Shown: positions 1 through 14,021 of the stretch, one piece after another | Position numbering within the stretch: position 1 is the stretch's first letter | How the letters are laid out: the number at the start of each line of letters is the position of its first letter | Assembly (NCBI RefSeq): GCF_001949145.1 | Contig: NW_019091362.1 | Location: forward strand, 6,257,727 to 6,321,726 | DNA: 64,000 bases | Origin: Acanthaster planci | Lineage: Eukaryota; Echinodermata; Asteroidea; Valvatida; Acanthasteridae | Direction: 5' to 3' | Notes under the pieces: generated by a model | What the model was told of the DNA's origin: nothing | The model's database searches: none | What the model saw: only the letters and a program-made list of their open reading frames with translations | Translations under genes and position numbers: made by a program

Positions 1-236
1 CAAGGTGCACACACTGATTTTTTGAGCTATTGTAGAGGAAAATAAATTGAACCACAAATAAATTTTTATGAATCACGATAAAAGTGAAAGTTAAACAACA
101 AGGACAATTAAGGAAGGTAAGCAAGAAATCTTTATTTCTATCAGGAAATGTGATAACTACCACGATAATACAAGTAATTCAGGATTATACTCGTAGTGTA
201 ATACCATAAATAAAGTACATGTATTTAACCAGATCA

Positions 237-376
237 ATCTGTCAGGGAGTCATATTGGCATAGTGGTTCTTTCCTTGCCTTCTACCTCTGCGGTCTGGGT
301 TCGAATCTCGGCCCAGTCCACAGATGGTGGAAGGCGAGCAAAGAACCACAACGCCAATATGACTCCCCAGACAGAC
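237..376. repeat. Palindromic tRNA-derived SINE-like element
   Basis: The left arm (about 237-291) and right arm (about 318-376) are inverted copies of each other, sharing a core GAGTCATATTGGC and then GTGGTTCTTT with a few mismatches. The left copy contains a tRNA A-box-like stretch (TGGCATAGTGG, 256-266), and the spacer holds a near-perfect B box (GGTTCGAATC, 298-307). This is the usual arrangement of a type 2 RNA polymerase III promoter in tRNA genes and tRNA-derived SINEs. No cloverleaf is evident, so I call it a SINE head rather than a functional tRNA. The oddity is that the A-box region recurs in inverted orientation on the far side of the B box. Confidence 0.5.
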
Positions 377-492
377 GGGCCTTACACAGGTTTCTTCAGG
401 CTTGCAAGCTACAGTGCCTACAAGTTATAGGGTGCTTGGGGAATGATAAAGTTGGTGTGATGCTTCCTCAGTGATGGATACCTTGCTAATTA

Positions 493-950
493 CATGAGGT
501 GTCAGGTCAACTTGACCGTTTGCCAACTCGACTCGAGTCAACTTGACTCTCGACCAACTGAACTCTCGACCGTGCAAACGGTACAACAACAGGGACAGGG
601 CATAGAAGGAATGTATTTTTCCTAGTTCTGGATTGCGTGTGTAATTCGTTTTACTGTGTGTGTGATGTGATCTGTGCATGCACACAGTGTGGTGACAGAT
701 TTCGGGGGGTTCTTCTCAAATTGGGAAAATTATTTTGGAGTATCTCATGGGCACAAGTTCATTAATTGATTGCATTTCAGTTGATTTTGTGGGTTCATTA
801 AGTTGGTAAATGGTCGAGTTGACTCGACTTTGAAGTCGAGTTGGTCAACGGAAAAGTTGGTTCAACAGTCGAGTTGGTCGACAGCCGAGTTGGTCAGGAG
901 TCGAGTTGACTCGAGTTGGCAAACGGTCGAGTTGATTCTACCTCCATGAG
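493..950. repeat. Fold-back repeat rich in GTCGAGTTG
   Basis: The segment at 493-575 is the imperfect reverse complement of 845-950. Both share GACCGTTTGCCAACTCGA and several GTCGAGTTG / CAACTCGAC units, so the whole 458 bp can fold back on itself. Within the right arm, GTCGAGTTGG and close variants repeat every 12 to 20 bp. This could be a MITE with degenerate ends or an inverted minisatellite. I could not define terminal repeats or a target duplication. Confidence 0.5.
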
Positions 951-2899
951 TTGACCAACAACCCTATATGATTCAGATTCAATCAGAGATGTCCATCTAC
1001 CATCATGACCATTTGCCCCTCCTGATTGACATAGCTGGCCTGGTATGCCTGGATACTCGCCTTGCTGTATCCATACACACTCCAAACTAAACCTCAAGCT
1101 GGTGTGATCATGGTGTGATGTTTCCTGATAGAGGCTTCGCGATTCAGCTTCAGATACAGCACGGCGAATATACAGGCCACACTCGCAATGACTCGTGGGG
1201 CTAGATTCCACATTGACGGTCAGCCGTCACCAAGCATCCACGACCATCAAGACCACATTTGTTTACCAGGCTCAGTAACATGTGAACAGAACAATTTTTT
1301 CCCGTAGGCCTACTTACATTATTCTTAACACAAATCGTTACATCCAGCTGTACCCACGACGGATGACGATGGGACACGGTGGCATTCATCCTTAGCACTA
1401 ACAGGGGGTGCTAACAATCTACCCATCCACCACTTTTCGTTTCATTCACTGCGTAGGCCTACACATGGTACCACGTTGAAAGACCGACTGTTGTGACACT
1501 GACTTGGTTCAAAAGCACAACCAGTGCATGCAGCGTGCTAGGTGTCCCACCGGTTTATCATTGTTCGCCAATATGCGCGTGCGCGCATTCGACATAAATA
1601 AAACATTGTTTCTCTTTCCCTATTACTCTTTTTAAAACTCAATTTACTACAGAGTATCAATGCATTATTAGGTTTTTGGCACCGCCAATACAGTCTACTA
1701 CGTGAAACTTATTCGACTACAGTGCAGTAACTACCTTCTCAACACTGCCTGCTCAAAATAGGTCAGAACTTAGTCTCTTTTCAAGTCTCAAATGTTGATC
1801 TCGTTTCATGAAAACAAACTGGAAAGAGGCTAGTTTCAAGATCAAGACTCGTTCCTCTCGATTTTTTTCATAACTGTCCACTCCACGCCGTTGTAAAGAA
1901 AACAAAAATGGAAAAATCACCATTTCTTGCGGTTTTTCAAAGGAGGTCTGCAGTTAGGGCGGCTGATCCGGCGATCAGTGGCGACTGAGATATAATTAAG
2001 GCTGGGGCATGCTCCCAAGATTCAAGCCCAAAGCACCAAATTATACCGAAGAATGCATCAAGTGGGAATCCACTCTTTAACTCCCAGAGGGACAAATAAA
2101 CATGTTCATGCACATGCTTTTTTCCTAGAACTGGGCCTCCAACCGCCGGGCCAAAAGATAATACCAAGCTCTACGATAATAATACCTTACGGGTGCGGCG
2201 CGTGCACGTACCTGCGTAATATAGACTTTGCATGCACCATCGAATCAAATTTGTATTATGCAGGTCAACTTCGCTGAGGGGAAATTAGTTCTAGTTGACA
2301 TTTATAAAACAAGTCTTCCAGCTGTATTCAGCTGAACAATTTTATCCGCCAAGGAAAAAGAGTGTTATCAACAATAATCTGATAACTGAACTCACACACA
2401 AGAGAGGTCATAACAAGATTGTGTGCGTGTGTGAGGGTGTACAGTATATACGGTGACATTTCCTAGTGTACTCGATATTTCCCATGGCAGCTGTATGATC
2501 AGGAACTTCCTGAAACTCTCAGACAACAGAATAATCTGACACACCGGATAAACGCCTAACACGGTCAAAATCCCACTTAAGTTGCTTATACTAATTAGCA
2601 GTTGGAAAATGTGTCCAAAGGTTTGAAACTACGTCCTTACATGACGCGTTCTGTGGCTCTGCAAGTATGAGTAACGTGAAACCAAACTTCAACACAGGCT
2701 TAATTTCGTCGTTACAATTTCTACGCTGACAGGGCAATATTAATTTTACAGGCAATATCAGTTAAAGTATATAACTTATTGATTTAACCACAGGCTGGTT
2801 TCTTTCAATCCTTCACTGTCCATGCAGGCACCCTTCTAATCGAACCAAAAGTTGCGGCTCCGCTTGACGTGATCTACTTGTCAATAGACTCTTTATTTA
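951..2899. other. No gene seen; ordinary AT-rich sequence
   Basis: Only short, compositionally random open frames are present, on both strands. There is no recognisable protein motif and no strong paired splice signals. A small GC-richer patch lies around 1,540-1,590 (alternating GCGC) and another around 2,190-2,220. Neither has enough context to call a promoter. Confidence 0.5.
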
Positions 2900-3513
2900 C
2901 AGGGTGTATCCCAAAAAAAAGGAAACCCAACTTTAAAAGGTTACAGTGGCAAAGCTACACACTATCAAGCGGAAAACCTGGTATCAGCTCAAAGTATAGA
3001 ACAAATGCTTTCCAGTGATGCTTCATTCATGATTTTTCCGGTACGCACCACTGAGCACCGATGTTTTGAAATTTAGATGCATAATTGGGATGGCTCACTC
3101 TGACATGGGACAACATTAACATACACTAAATCAAGTTTTCTCTGATTTTTTTTCTCCACTTTAATCCAGTCGAGACAATTTCAAAGACATTTAATTTTTT
3201 ATTGTCCAATGCCCTCCACGTGACCCTTCCCCTCTCCAAACACAGTCGGCATCGACGACTCGTGTCGTTCACGGCTCATTGGACAGTATCTGGCTGAAAA
3301 CTTCTGCATGCATTCGTGGTCTTCACCACAAAGATTCACCACAAATTTCAACACATTGGTGCTCAGTGATGCGTAACGTTAAAATCATGAATGAGGTATC
3401 AATGGAAAGCATTTGTTCTCTACTTTGAGATAATACCAAATTTTCCACTGGAAAGTGTGTAGCTTTGCTACAGTAACCATGTAAAGTTGGGTGTCTGTTT
3501 TTGATACACCCTG
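2900..3513. mobile_element. Tc1/mariner-like MITE with long inverted arms
   Basis: The element starts CAGGGTGTATC and ends with its complement GATACACCCTG, each end directly bordered by TA (2898-2899 and 3514-3515). The two ends are inverted repeats about 185 bp long (about 2900-3085 and 3328-3513), roughly 80-85% identical by eye, and share blocks such as GCAAAGCTACACACT and AACAAATGCTTTCCA. TA target duplications and CAGGG termini fit the Tc1/mariner superfamily. The roughly 240-bp interior has no transposase, so it is non-autonomous. Short open frames inside are not genes. Confidence 0.75.
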
Positions 3514-6500
3514 TATACTCAAAGCATGCTCCCCACATTCGACATATAAAAATCATTTCTCTTTACCTATAAAATTTATAGGTTGAGTCCCTTTTCACGA
3601 GAACACCCATTCACGTAGAGGCACGCACACTGCAGCCACTCGGCCCAAACGTCGTAAGTCAGATTTCACACTTCACCTTGAGGCATGGAGGAGTAAAAAC
3701 ACTGCGAAAGTGTGCCACGCATGTTTTTTCACAAGTTTGCAAGGACTCGATTTGTCAAAGTTACTGAAGTTTGACAGTCAGGGACAGCCCAAAACCATCC
3801 GTCACATCCCCATACAACACCTCCGCCCACGCGGGGGCGCGGAGTGGGCACGCGGCCAGTTCCATTCGCATCTTGACGAACGTGCCAAACTCTGCGGAAA
3901 ATATTTGGCTGACGAGGAATCAGGTCTGCTGCTAGACTCGCCAGTGAATTAACTCTATGAAACCAGACTAGTTGAATTACATACAAATTTAAATACCGAT
4001 TGGTTGGGCACATTAAACTTATTCCGCTTATCCTTAAAATAAAAATAGTTATGCTTTGGATATTAGAGAAAGTTATGAGTTTACTTTTCGATTTTTCTTG
4101 GTGTCGAAAATCAGACCCGATTCTTCCTTATATATGTAGATATTTAATGAAAATATTTCAGGATCATCTGTCAAACCTCAGGATCGGGAGTTCAGTCACA
4201 AGCATTACTACCACTGGCACATTAGATGGGAAGGCAGTTTCGTGCCCCTCATGATTGAACTGTCACTTATGCCACAGGGCTGGAGTTTTTGTCATTTCAA
4301 AAGTGGTGGAGGAACGATGAATAGGCGCTTTATTGATTTTAAATTTCGATTTGCAATGGAGAAGAAATTTCATTGGCCTATAATCACAAAAAATCCAATT
4401 AATGTCAATCTATAGTAGATTGAAATGTGTTCTGTAAATTAGATTTTTTTTTCAGAAATTTAAGTAATTTTAGATGTAACACACAATGCGTTAACAAGAA
4501 TGTCATCAAAATAACGTAGATTTATAAAAACTGATATTCAAGTAATTTGCCACACAGTTATGATGAAGGTACAGTTCGTAAATTTAAACGTCAAACCAAA
4601 CGTCATACGAGAATTTATATACTTTTAATGCTTTCCCCATGGGCTATAAACATTGAAAGAAATTACGTCAATCCCAAAACATACTCGACCAATATATTAA
4701 AATATGCGTGTGCTTGTAAAAAAAAAATACATGCGTGGGAGCAATATTCGAATATCATCGCCCGGGAGCCATCCATTATCGATGTGGTTATGAATGCAGC
4801 TTCTTTGTCAAAGATGTGAATGTAGCTGTGGATCATAGGTATAATATTATGTAACTCTTCCACCCGATATGTTTATACCGTACATGTGCATGTGCATATA
4901 TAATATCGACCAACATTGAGCGCCTCGCAGCAGATTTTAGTCTACCAATGAATCAGCGATCACAACCAGTGAAAAGGTTCGTATAGTTGACGGAACGACA
5001 GCTGGAATGAGAGATTTGGATTTCTAGTGGATGATATCCAGCCCATCCCTTGATCTCTTAAGTCACATGCGCCTCTGGGCAATGATAATTCTAGTGACGT
5101 ACGTTGGCTCCATAATTCAAGGTATATGCAAGTAGATTTCGCAAGCGTATGCCAGCATGTACATGTATATAAATATGAATCAGTCATGATGTTGATGATG
5201 GCAGGACCCTGCAGAATAGTCAGTTAAGACCACCTGAGAGCTATCAAAGGCTATATAGGCAAATAATTTGAAGACGTCATCAATAACAAACTGTTCTCCG
5301 TAAATTCGCGTAAATTCAGAACCAGACTAAAATGGCAAAAAATAGGAGCTCCGAGTACTCAAGTCACGAGAAGGGACGACCCAATATTACAATAAGGATC
5401 ACTGCGAGGGTATAGGCTTACATCGCTGTCGTCCCGATGTTCCCGAGGCCAAGCGTGGTCGGTTTCAACCAGATGGATGTGATAACGACCTGATGAACAT
5501 CAGAACCATAAAAACGTGATTTATCATCAGGGAGCAGATCATTATGATCCAAGACCGTGGTTGTAGACCTTCTCCTAAAAGTGGAAATTCGTCCTCGTAA
5601 AAGCCAAAATACGACAGCAAAGAGCGTCGAGTGTCGGCATACATACGTACCTACACTCAAGAGCTGAGGAAAAAACTGTTCAAGAGTGGCAGTAATTCGG
5701 GAAACATGATGATGTCATGATGATGCTCGATGTATTTTAGAGATATGGCTGAACTCGTCAAGGCTCAGGTCGCTGTTTTCTGTGTTCTGCAGGTTTGTAA
5801 TGACTCAAATCAATGACTCGACCCGAGTCCGACTCAAGTCAAATTTTTGGCAACAAGACAAGAATCCTGATGAGTAGGCCCCTAAATGACTCGACTCGAG
5901 TCTCTGTAACCAAATGACTCGACTCGATCGAATCTCTCATGGAGACTCGACTGGAGTACAAGTACAAGACTCAAATATCAAAAACTTAAAAGCAAAATAT
6001 TTTTAGCGTTGATTTATTAAAATTAAGATTATACTAACTACCATTCGTTGTTCGGGCTTTCTGCAGATCGGCGCCGGAAATACACGACGTAGGAAGTGCC
6101 TAGCCAACTGCAGTAAATAGTGAACTAGCATTTCCTGCCAGCGATCATATATATGAACTTGTACTTGGAACATACCCAATTTTATGAGATTTTCTTGAAA
6201 GACCGTTGTATTTGATAGTGAATAAAATTTTAATGAGTGAGGTCGTTCGACTGCGAATTTTATTCAAGTTACGAACTCCAAGCCTATTACTTATTAGGCG
6301 CCCATTCTTACACAGTGTTATGTTGTCACTTATTATTGGTCGGTCAACAGTAGCTGGCGCTGTTCATTGAAGACCAAGGGACTTACTTTTTCCGCGACAA
6401 TCAACTTCATTTGGCAGAAAACAAAGGACAGCAAACAAAAATCCTACATTGCGCATCCCTCTTGCATTGAATTCCTTCTTCATGCGCATACGGGTGGCTC

Positions 6501-9500
6501 TGGAACCGCAGGAAAGATTATTGCCCGAACGAAGAGAGGGGAAGGCAAGGGATGTGCGGTTCATTATGAGGTCCTTACTGGCCGCGCTAGAACCCAGTTC
6601 CCGGCTATTACAATAAGAGGGTACCGTACATGTACACTTGAGTGTGTGCGTACACTGAACCAACTGCAAACACGTCACCTCATTATTCCTGATCGCAGGA
6701 TATCGATCTCGTATTATTAATCTTTCATAATAAATCTTAATACATATAGTTCTATAAATCGGCTTGCCCAACAATAGGTTCAGAGCCTTTTCTGACCTTT
6801 CTTAGAGGGGTGAGAATGACTTGACAGGCTTTCTACAGACACTGAGGATGGGAAACCAAGGTGCCCCCACAAAAACATGGATACAAGTGAACAAAGTGAT
6901 ACATGCAAAATAAACCACATGCGACAAACATGCTTTAATTTCCATACAAAAAGCACAAATGTTAAAGAATATATACCAGAATGGAAATATTAAAGCACCT
7001 AATATATTTATGTTTTTTGGGGTTAACCTAAGTGTGCAGGAATGCTGACTTGGTAATGGATGTTTACATAAACAGTGATACTGCATATGTAAAATACACG
7101 TGTTAAAAAAAGTACCTGTAATATACCACAAGAATTATGCTATGGAAATGGATGCCTAAACTCAAATATTCTACAAGTGCCAAAGTATGAGCTGAAAGTC
7201 ATTTTCAAGATACTTTCTCTCCGGATACCAAATGGGCAGACCTCACTTATAGTTCCTTTCAGACAGTCAGACTTTTATTGTTTGCAAATAATTGGGCAAT
7301 AATCTATGTGAACCACTATGGGCAACATCTTTTGACTGATTCCTCAGAGGCATTAAGTTTTAAACTACTGTGTGCAAAGTTCATTTTAATGTCCAAAAGA
7401 GCCCTGTGGCTGGAAATCTTACAACTGAATGCAACTTCAAATTTATAACGTCACTTGTTTTATCAAAGCATCAACTTGTTAAACTTTGAACTAATGGACA
7501 TCAGTCCTCTGTGCAAGTCAGATAAACGTTGGGTTGTCACTGAACTTTAACAGCAGGTTTTTAGATACATGTATTTTATTAACAGGTTTTCAGCTCACTA
7601 CTGGCAGATTATGTCTAAATTAAACGTAATTACCTTCTTATTTCATTAAAAACTTAACTTGATTAATCAGTAACCTTGGTCTACAACTGGCAAATCTTTT
7701 TTCTAGTATACCTCATACAAAAACAATTCTGTGTAAATATTCAACAAACAGGCAGTGACACACGCTGGCAAATTCAATTTTGAAAACAATAACAGATTTC
7801 TGCTGCCAAAGCACAAAGTTAAAAAAATGTAACTGTCTTTTGGGGTATTAACGACCCAATAATTGAGATCTGGCCACAGTAAGTTTAGCAATTTCTTCAT
7901 CCACTCTGAAACACACAGAGAGGGAGCACTGAAATTCAAGTATTACTCTTACATGCAGGAATTCCAACTTCACCCACCCCATCAAGAATTCCAAGTTGGC
8001 ATAGGTTGCAGATAATCTTATTCAACTACTCAAATGCCTTATGAAATTCCGACTTGTGTCTGATGTCACCATCATGCTTGATTACCTGTTTAATGGCAGT
8101 TTAAAGTAGAAGAACCTACAGACGGAAAGGGAATATAATTCCTATTACAAACTAAAATAGTTCAACTTCAACCAAACAGAATGCTTTTCTAACTTAAAGG
8201 GAGGGTAAAAAAAAAAGATTCTGAAATAACAGTTTCATTCTAATACTGACAAATTTTTTGCTTAAATCTAAAAAGTGGGCTGAATACTTTAAGAGAATTA
8301 CTGGTGATGCCAATGAAATACACAAGGACTTTAAACATTTTCAAAAATCTTAAAAAGGCAGACATAAAAGTGAACTACACGTACATTCAGCAAAATTACC
8401 AAATGACCAGGTGGTCTTGATGCAAATCTCTCGAGATAGACTTTATATTGGAAGGAAAAGGGTTCAATTCTGATCTAAACCCTTTTTTTCAGATGCACTT
8501 TGATCTTCTACAGTTTTCTGAAAATATTACACTGGTTTTAAGTTTAGGCCTATGCCTTATTGGTGAAGACTAGATTATATATAATGGTGCTACAAAGTAA
8601 TCCTTTCATATCCTCTTAAGGAAAACACTGATTAATTGCAAGATATCAAATTGTCAGTACACCTATCACTCAAACTAATATGGTTTCCGAATTAAAATTC
8701 TTAACTTACATAATTATCATATGTAATTAATTACTGAATTCTACAGCACTGAATAATACAGTGAAAAAAAACCCAGAAAGTTTGTTCTGTGAGTCTTGTC
8801 CGAGTTTTGTTTCAGCTAGCCAAGGTTATATTTCTGTATTTGCTTTTCTGTGTCAGATACAGACCTACATGTACCACTGACATGCAAATAGCTCTACAAT
8901 ATGACAAACTACAGATCAAGAACCTACAGATCATAAGAATAAAAGTGTCTCTAGATTTGTGAGCAAAATAGTCACTGGTGAAAGCGAATTGCTGATAAGA
9001 GTTCACGACATTAAAACGGTATTCTGCACTGAAGTAGTTTTGAGGTCTGATTTGAGAGAACATGCATTTTCACTTATTACAATAAAAGATTACATGATTT
9101 GGAAGGACATACAAGGGAATACTGCTCTGGGCAAAACAATCACAATGAGACAGACAATGCTTTTGAATACATGTACATGTCTTACAGTAATTATCATAAC
9201 AGGCAAACAACAGGTAAATATGTCAGCAAAAATGAGGAAAGTCAAAGATAGTTGAACAAATCATCGTCACTACAGAGGTGCTTAAATGATGGCATGTGTG
9301 GAAATGAGAAGTGAAAAATAAAGAATTCCTTTTGCTCATTTGTCAACTTAAGTACATTAAGGGAACCATCAGTTTCATGTGTAGGAAGAAAAAGGTAAAC
9401 CAGGCTGAATGGTCTGGGCCCTATATCACAACAGAACAATGTACGTTTAAGTAGAAAGCACCACTTATCAAATGCATACATCAATTATCAACTAGGCCCC

Positions 9501-12500
9501 TGGTACAGAATCTGATTGACTGACTTCACCAAGCAAATCTTTTTGCATATTAGTCAATTTGTCAGCAAGGTAACTGGAGTAAATTGTGCTAATGATCCCT
9601 GATTTTTGTCCCAAAAAAGTTTTGTTTAACATTCACACTTGGAATCACTGAAAATGCTAAAATCAAAAGGCAATTATGATCTGGAAACAAACTTGTATTT
9701 CTTCATAATGTAATATATTAAAAATATGAACTATAAATGTAGAATACATGCAATATAGGGATAACATAAAGGATATATGGAAATCAAACTAAAAACAAGT
9801 ACCGCAACCTGTGTAAGTTGTAAATATATTTCAGGTTACAGGCTCTTCACCTACATAAATACAATAGTAAGCACAATTAAATAAGCAATTTCCCCTTCAA
9901 TATTGAGCACCTAGATACCAAAGCACCATCGTTAACAGAATCCTGAAAACAAAACAAGAAAATAAATGAAGTATTTAATTTACATCAGATAATTAAGGTA
10001 TTTACAGTGAATGCCATAAACACCAGTCAAATGTGAACAGCGCCCTCTGGTGTCAGCAGTGAACTTTCAGCCACTCAAATAGCTTTTTTTGGTAATTCAG
10101 GAATGATGTTTTGTGACAAGGGATCCCAGTAATTTCTCAGTAAACCTAGTCAGACCTACATGTATTTCAGTTATCCCGATGCACATAAATTCACTTTTGA
10201 TTTGAAAAAAGGAAGGTAGCACAGACATAGTCATGAAAAACGGCAGGAGATACAAATGTAATTTGGAAATCAAATATCAATTTTTATATCACAGAAAACT
10301 GCCTACAGACAAAAAGAAACTTTATGCAGATTGCTACATGAAAAAAAGATATAAATAACATTACAGGCTAAAGACAAAACTATGACATAAATTCACATGT
10401 ACAATTACCAAACAATACTTCAGGGCATTATTAAAGACTGTTTCAACTTATTTTTCATTACTTCATTAGGATTCTGTGCAAACATCTTACGACTTTCTCG
10501 GGCAGAATGTGCAATACATGTATGAACCAACACACATACATGATTTTTATAAACAGCAGCATACAAAATAAAGCAACCACTCTGCAACTTGAGCTAAAGA
10601 AAACGCGGAACAGTTCTCTACATTCACACAAGCAGCAAACCAGCAGCAAAAAACAAACAGGTCCACTGTAAAATGGTGACATGTACTACCACGTTATGTA
10701 CATATATGTACCTGTAATGCTTCTCATCAACATTCGCTGCATGGCCGCTTTAAAACTACATAAGTCATGTCAAAATTCGCATCAATCAACAATTTCTATT
10801 TTATTGTCACAATATACAAAAGAGAACAGGGAAAACATTAATGAGTCAAGAGGCATTTTGATTATGATCACACAGGCTGTGCAAACAAATTTGTTTGAAA
10901 GCGTTGCACTGGCCAGATCATTTTTACACGGAACAAAAAGTGCTTCTTGCTCCAACACTGTGTGTCAATGATCGGACATGAATGATGTAACATGCAATTT
11001 TTAGACAAAATAATATCAGTGACACAATTTTTCGCAAAACGACACAGGGCGATTCATAAATTCTTAAATTTTCCATGACATTCACTGTGGAACCACGTCA
11101 ACCAGCTTTGCAGTGCTAATTTATAAAGATGAAGATAACGGTGCTTAGACTATGAACAAGATACATTGTTGCAAAATTTTCTTGTCCATAAATACATGTA
11201 TGTACAAATTATGGCGCAAGATGAAATTGTTGAAATTCGTAATGCATTTCAGAGTGATTTGTGCAGCTGACATGTACACAAAGAGTATAAACAATTTATC
11301 ATTGGTCCTTTAGTTGCGGAATGAAATGAAACAAAATCTTTTTATTGTCTTGTTCATAATTATAAAGAAAAGATTGACTTCTGCTGATAGTGTACTTTGT
11401 GTACAGTTGGAGGACAATTTTAAATCTATGATTTTCTCAGCCCTCATACAATAATGTGATAGGAGTAAGTTCACCATAAAGCCAATGTGGGCTTGGACAG
11501 CCTGCAGCTGTACTTAGATACCAGACACTGCAATGGGTGACTGGGAATGGTTTGCATTTTTAGACGCTGACTTCAGCAGACGGTGGCTGTTTAGACATCA
11601 GTCGAATCGATCCAAGATAGGAGGTGTAGGATACCCGCAAAGGCACTTGGTCTGTCTTCTGTATTGAGAGGACACAGTGGAAGGCACCATTTAATTCAGT
11701 TATAAGCACTCATCTTGAGAGTTAATGCCGTTGGCCTTGACTACAGATAGATGTGAATTGCCTGGTACCCATGTGGTATCTAGGTATTATCAGGCATACT
11801 CTGCTTATCTTTGACTTCTCCTGAAGTTTTCATTTTTAATTTTTTTTTTGGGGGGGCGGCAGAGGGGTTTGTGCTGCTTGCCTTGACATTTACTTGATTT
11901 ATCTGAAATAAGCCACTTTGCATTTTTTTCTGAAGAATGTCCCAGACATTGCATAGAGACAACGGTAAACAAGTGGGCTTCTTGTTACAGTCATAACAGT
12001 ATGTTCTAAGAAATCTTTTTCAGTCTGCAGATCTCGCATCTCTGTGACTTCATGGGTCTTACTCATGACTTTATGGTGCATGGATTTTCTTCAGCACAAG
12101 TGTCAGCTACCTAACGGTGCTTTCCGATTAGTGGCAGGCTGTGTATATATGTAATTTGATTATTAGACAAAATGTGCGGCATACTATCTACTTGTAATGG
12201 AACACTACAATTCTATACCGCTGCCTTGGTAGTGCATGAGCAAGCATCCTCAAGCAAGCAAGCATTAAGCATCAAGACTGAAACGAAAGTGGATAAAATG
12301 TCTTTCTTCAAATTGGACTCTTCAATTCTAGTATTCAAAGATAGCTCTTAACAAATTTCCATTTGGCAATCTTTTTCTGGGGGGGGGTTAGTCCATTCCT
12401 TGTAAGACATTTTTGCAAGAGAAGATCTAGGGCTGCTAAGCATTGGGCACTTGAGCATTAGTCTTTATGAGTAAATGTACCGTCACCATTTTACAGTGAG

Positions 12501-12859
12501 TCTGAGCCAACATGCACCTGTAAATGACCACAAAAAGCAAACAAAAACGTATTAAACCTCAAGTTACACTATGAGTGGTTGCCATGGTGAAAATACAAAG
12601 GCAGATTGCTTGTTGTGGTGGGTGGGCTTTCCCTCACCGTTAAGGGGCCCATTTTTTTTGGTTAGGAAAGTCAAGATTGAGTTGTGAGGACAACAATCTG
12701 TCCCCGTATGTTTGGTCCCAATTACATCCACACTTAACATTTGCAAAGTCCCCACAACCAGGTGACAAATATGTGTGTATAATTATTGTTGATACACTCT
12801 ACACAGTGCATGAGTAAAAGATGTTACCACAATACATGTAGTATGTATGCGGATCCTAC
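3514..12859. other. Long stretch without a supported gene
   Basis: This is AT-rich sequence with only short random open frames. A GC-rich patch at about 3,630-3,950 contains open frames on both strands and could be a CpG-type regulatory region or an old element. A cluster of GACTCGA / ACTCGAGTC units lies at about 5,805-5,965 and resembles the repeat at 493-950. Overlapping open frames on both strands at 6364-6774 show no protein-like features. The remainder may be intron or the 3' side of the minus-strand gene, but I could not place a convincing last exon or polyadenylation site. Confidence 0.4.
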
Positions 12860-12885
12860 CTCTTAAAATACAGCTGCCGGTACCA
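12860..12885 (-). CDS. Weak candidate 26-nt exon of the minus-strand gene
   Basis: On the minus strand a segment bounded by CATTCAG and the donor GTAGGATCC reads WYRQLYFK in phase 0 and leaves phase 2. Phase 0 is what the candidate exon at 17178-17209 would supply. The peptide faintly recalls the WYxxMFK core of the sorbin-homology (SoHo) region of SORBS/CAP adaptors, which is known from that family but is not demonstrated here. The acceptor has a poor pyrimidine tract and the exon is tiny, so chance is quite possible. Confidence 0.15.
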
Positions 12886-14021
12886 CTGAATGCTCAGTTT
12901 TCAACATAGGCCTAAGTATTTGCCAATGACAAAATGGCACCCAACTTTTACAAACTAAAGAGAAGGCCTAAATGTACTAGTGTGAATACTATAATACATG
13001 AACCCAAATGAACCCAAATGCATGTAATTATCCTATAATTCACGCACAGAATTTATTTAATTTGAAATTGAAAATTTGTACTAATTATTTCACAAAAAGA
13101 AATTTATTTGGTAACAACCAGAAGTAGAAGCTTTACAGGAATGCAAACATAAAAGTTGCCCACAACTATCCCATGTAAGACAAATATCCACAGAGAACAT
13201 GAATTGGCAACTCCAAAAAAATCATTTACTGTGGAATACAAGAACAAGTACACGTACGTCTGTGTTCAAAATAGTATGAGGAATTTCTAGAACAGCATGA
13301 CCTAAAAGGATAAGATTGCCTACATGGGGGGATGTGAGTGGCCACTCAAAATTAAAGCTGAAAACAGCTGGCAAAAAGCTAAAATACAAAAAGTTCCCCT
13401 ACTTTTTGTACACCCCAGGTGTGCAATAAAAGCTGAAATTCAGGGTCAACGTCTAAATAAAAAAGCTGAAATCAGCTAAAAAAGAAAAAACTGAACTCCC
13501 CCCCCACATGTAGAAAAACCTAAAGTGGCTGTAACTTAACTTTGTTTATCCTATGAACATGCACTCCACATGTACCAGTACTGTCATGTAATTTTTTAAA
13601 AGATCAATCCAATAACTTCTTCCACAATTTCCACAAGGACTTAATCAAAATGCCACGCTGGCCGCTTGCTATCGCCAACTGTGCTGAGTTCATGGAATAC
13701 AAAATAAGAATGGCTGGTGCCCTGTTTGAATCCAGTGGCAATGACCAGGCTAACAGTAACTCTGGCACATGGGTGGTTATCAGCTCAGGAATTTGTAACT
13801 CCCTGTGTGGGGATTACTGAGAAGTCAAGCTGGAAAACATTTTATGAAGCAGTGGTAAAATGTCAGTTTAAAGCATGGTCTGACCAATGGTCAGCTTGTC
13901 TGCCAACCAGCAGTACCTACTTCATCAAGTCACTCTAAATTGATCCTAAAAATATCATTTTTTAAAAGTCTGGTGTCTAGGGAAAAAGTAATGACCCTAA
14001 CTGAACATATTCCATTTAGTA
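12886..14021. other. No gene seen
   Basis: AT-rich, probably intronic sequence. It includes a short pyrimidine/purine tract and a run of C at about 13,497-13,505. No open frame here has protein-like composition. Confidence 0.4.

Noticed and set aside
298-307. A functional tRNA gene, from the B-box GGTTCGAATC.
   Set aside because: No acceptor stem or cloverleaf can be folded around it, and the flanking sequence is an inverted repeat, so a SINE-like element fits better.
6364-6774. Overlapping open frames of 117 and 136 codons on opposite strands.
   Set aside because: Mutual overlap without protein-like features; neither has a supportable start or splice context.
9860-9942. Possible terminal exon on the minus strand after a good acceptor (TTGTTTTGTTTTCAG).
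   Set aside because: All three frames run only a few to about 20 codons to a stop, no polyadenylation signal stood out, and nothing selects one frame.
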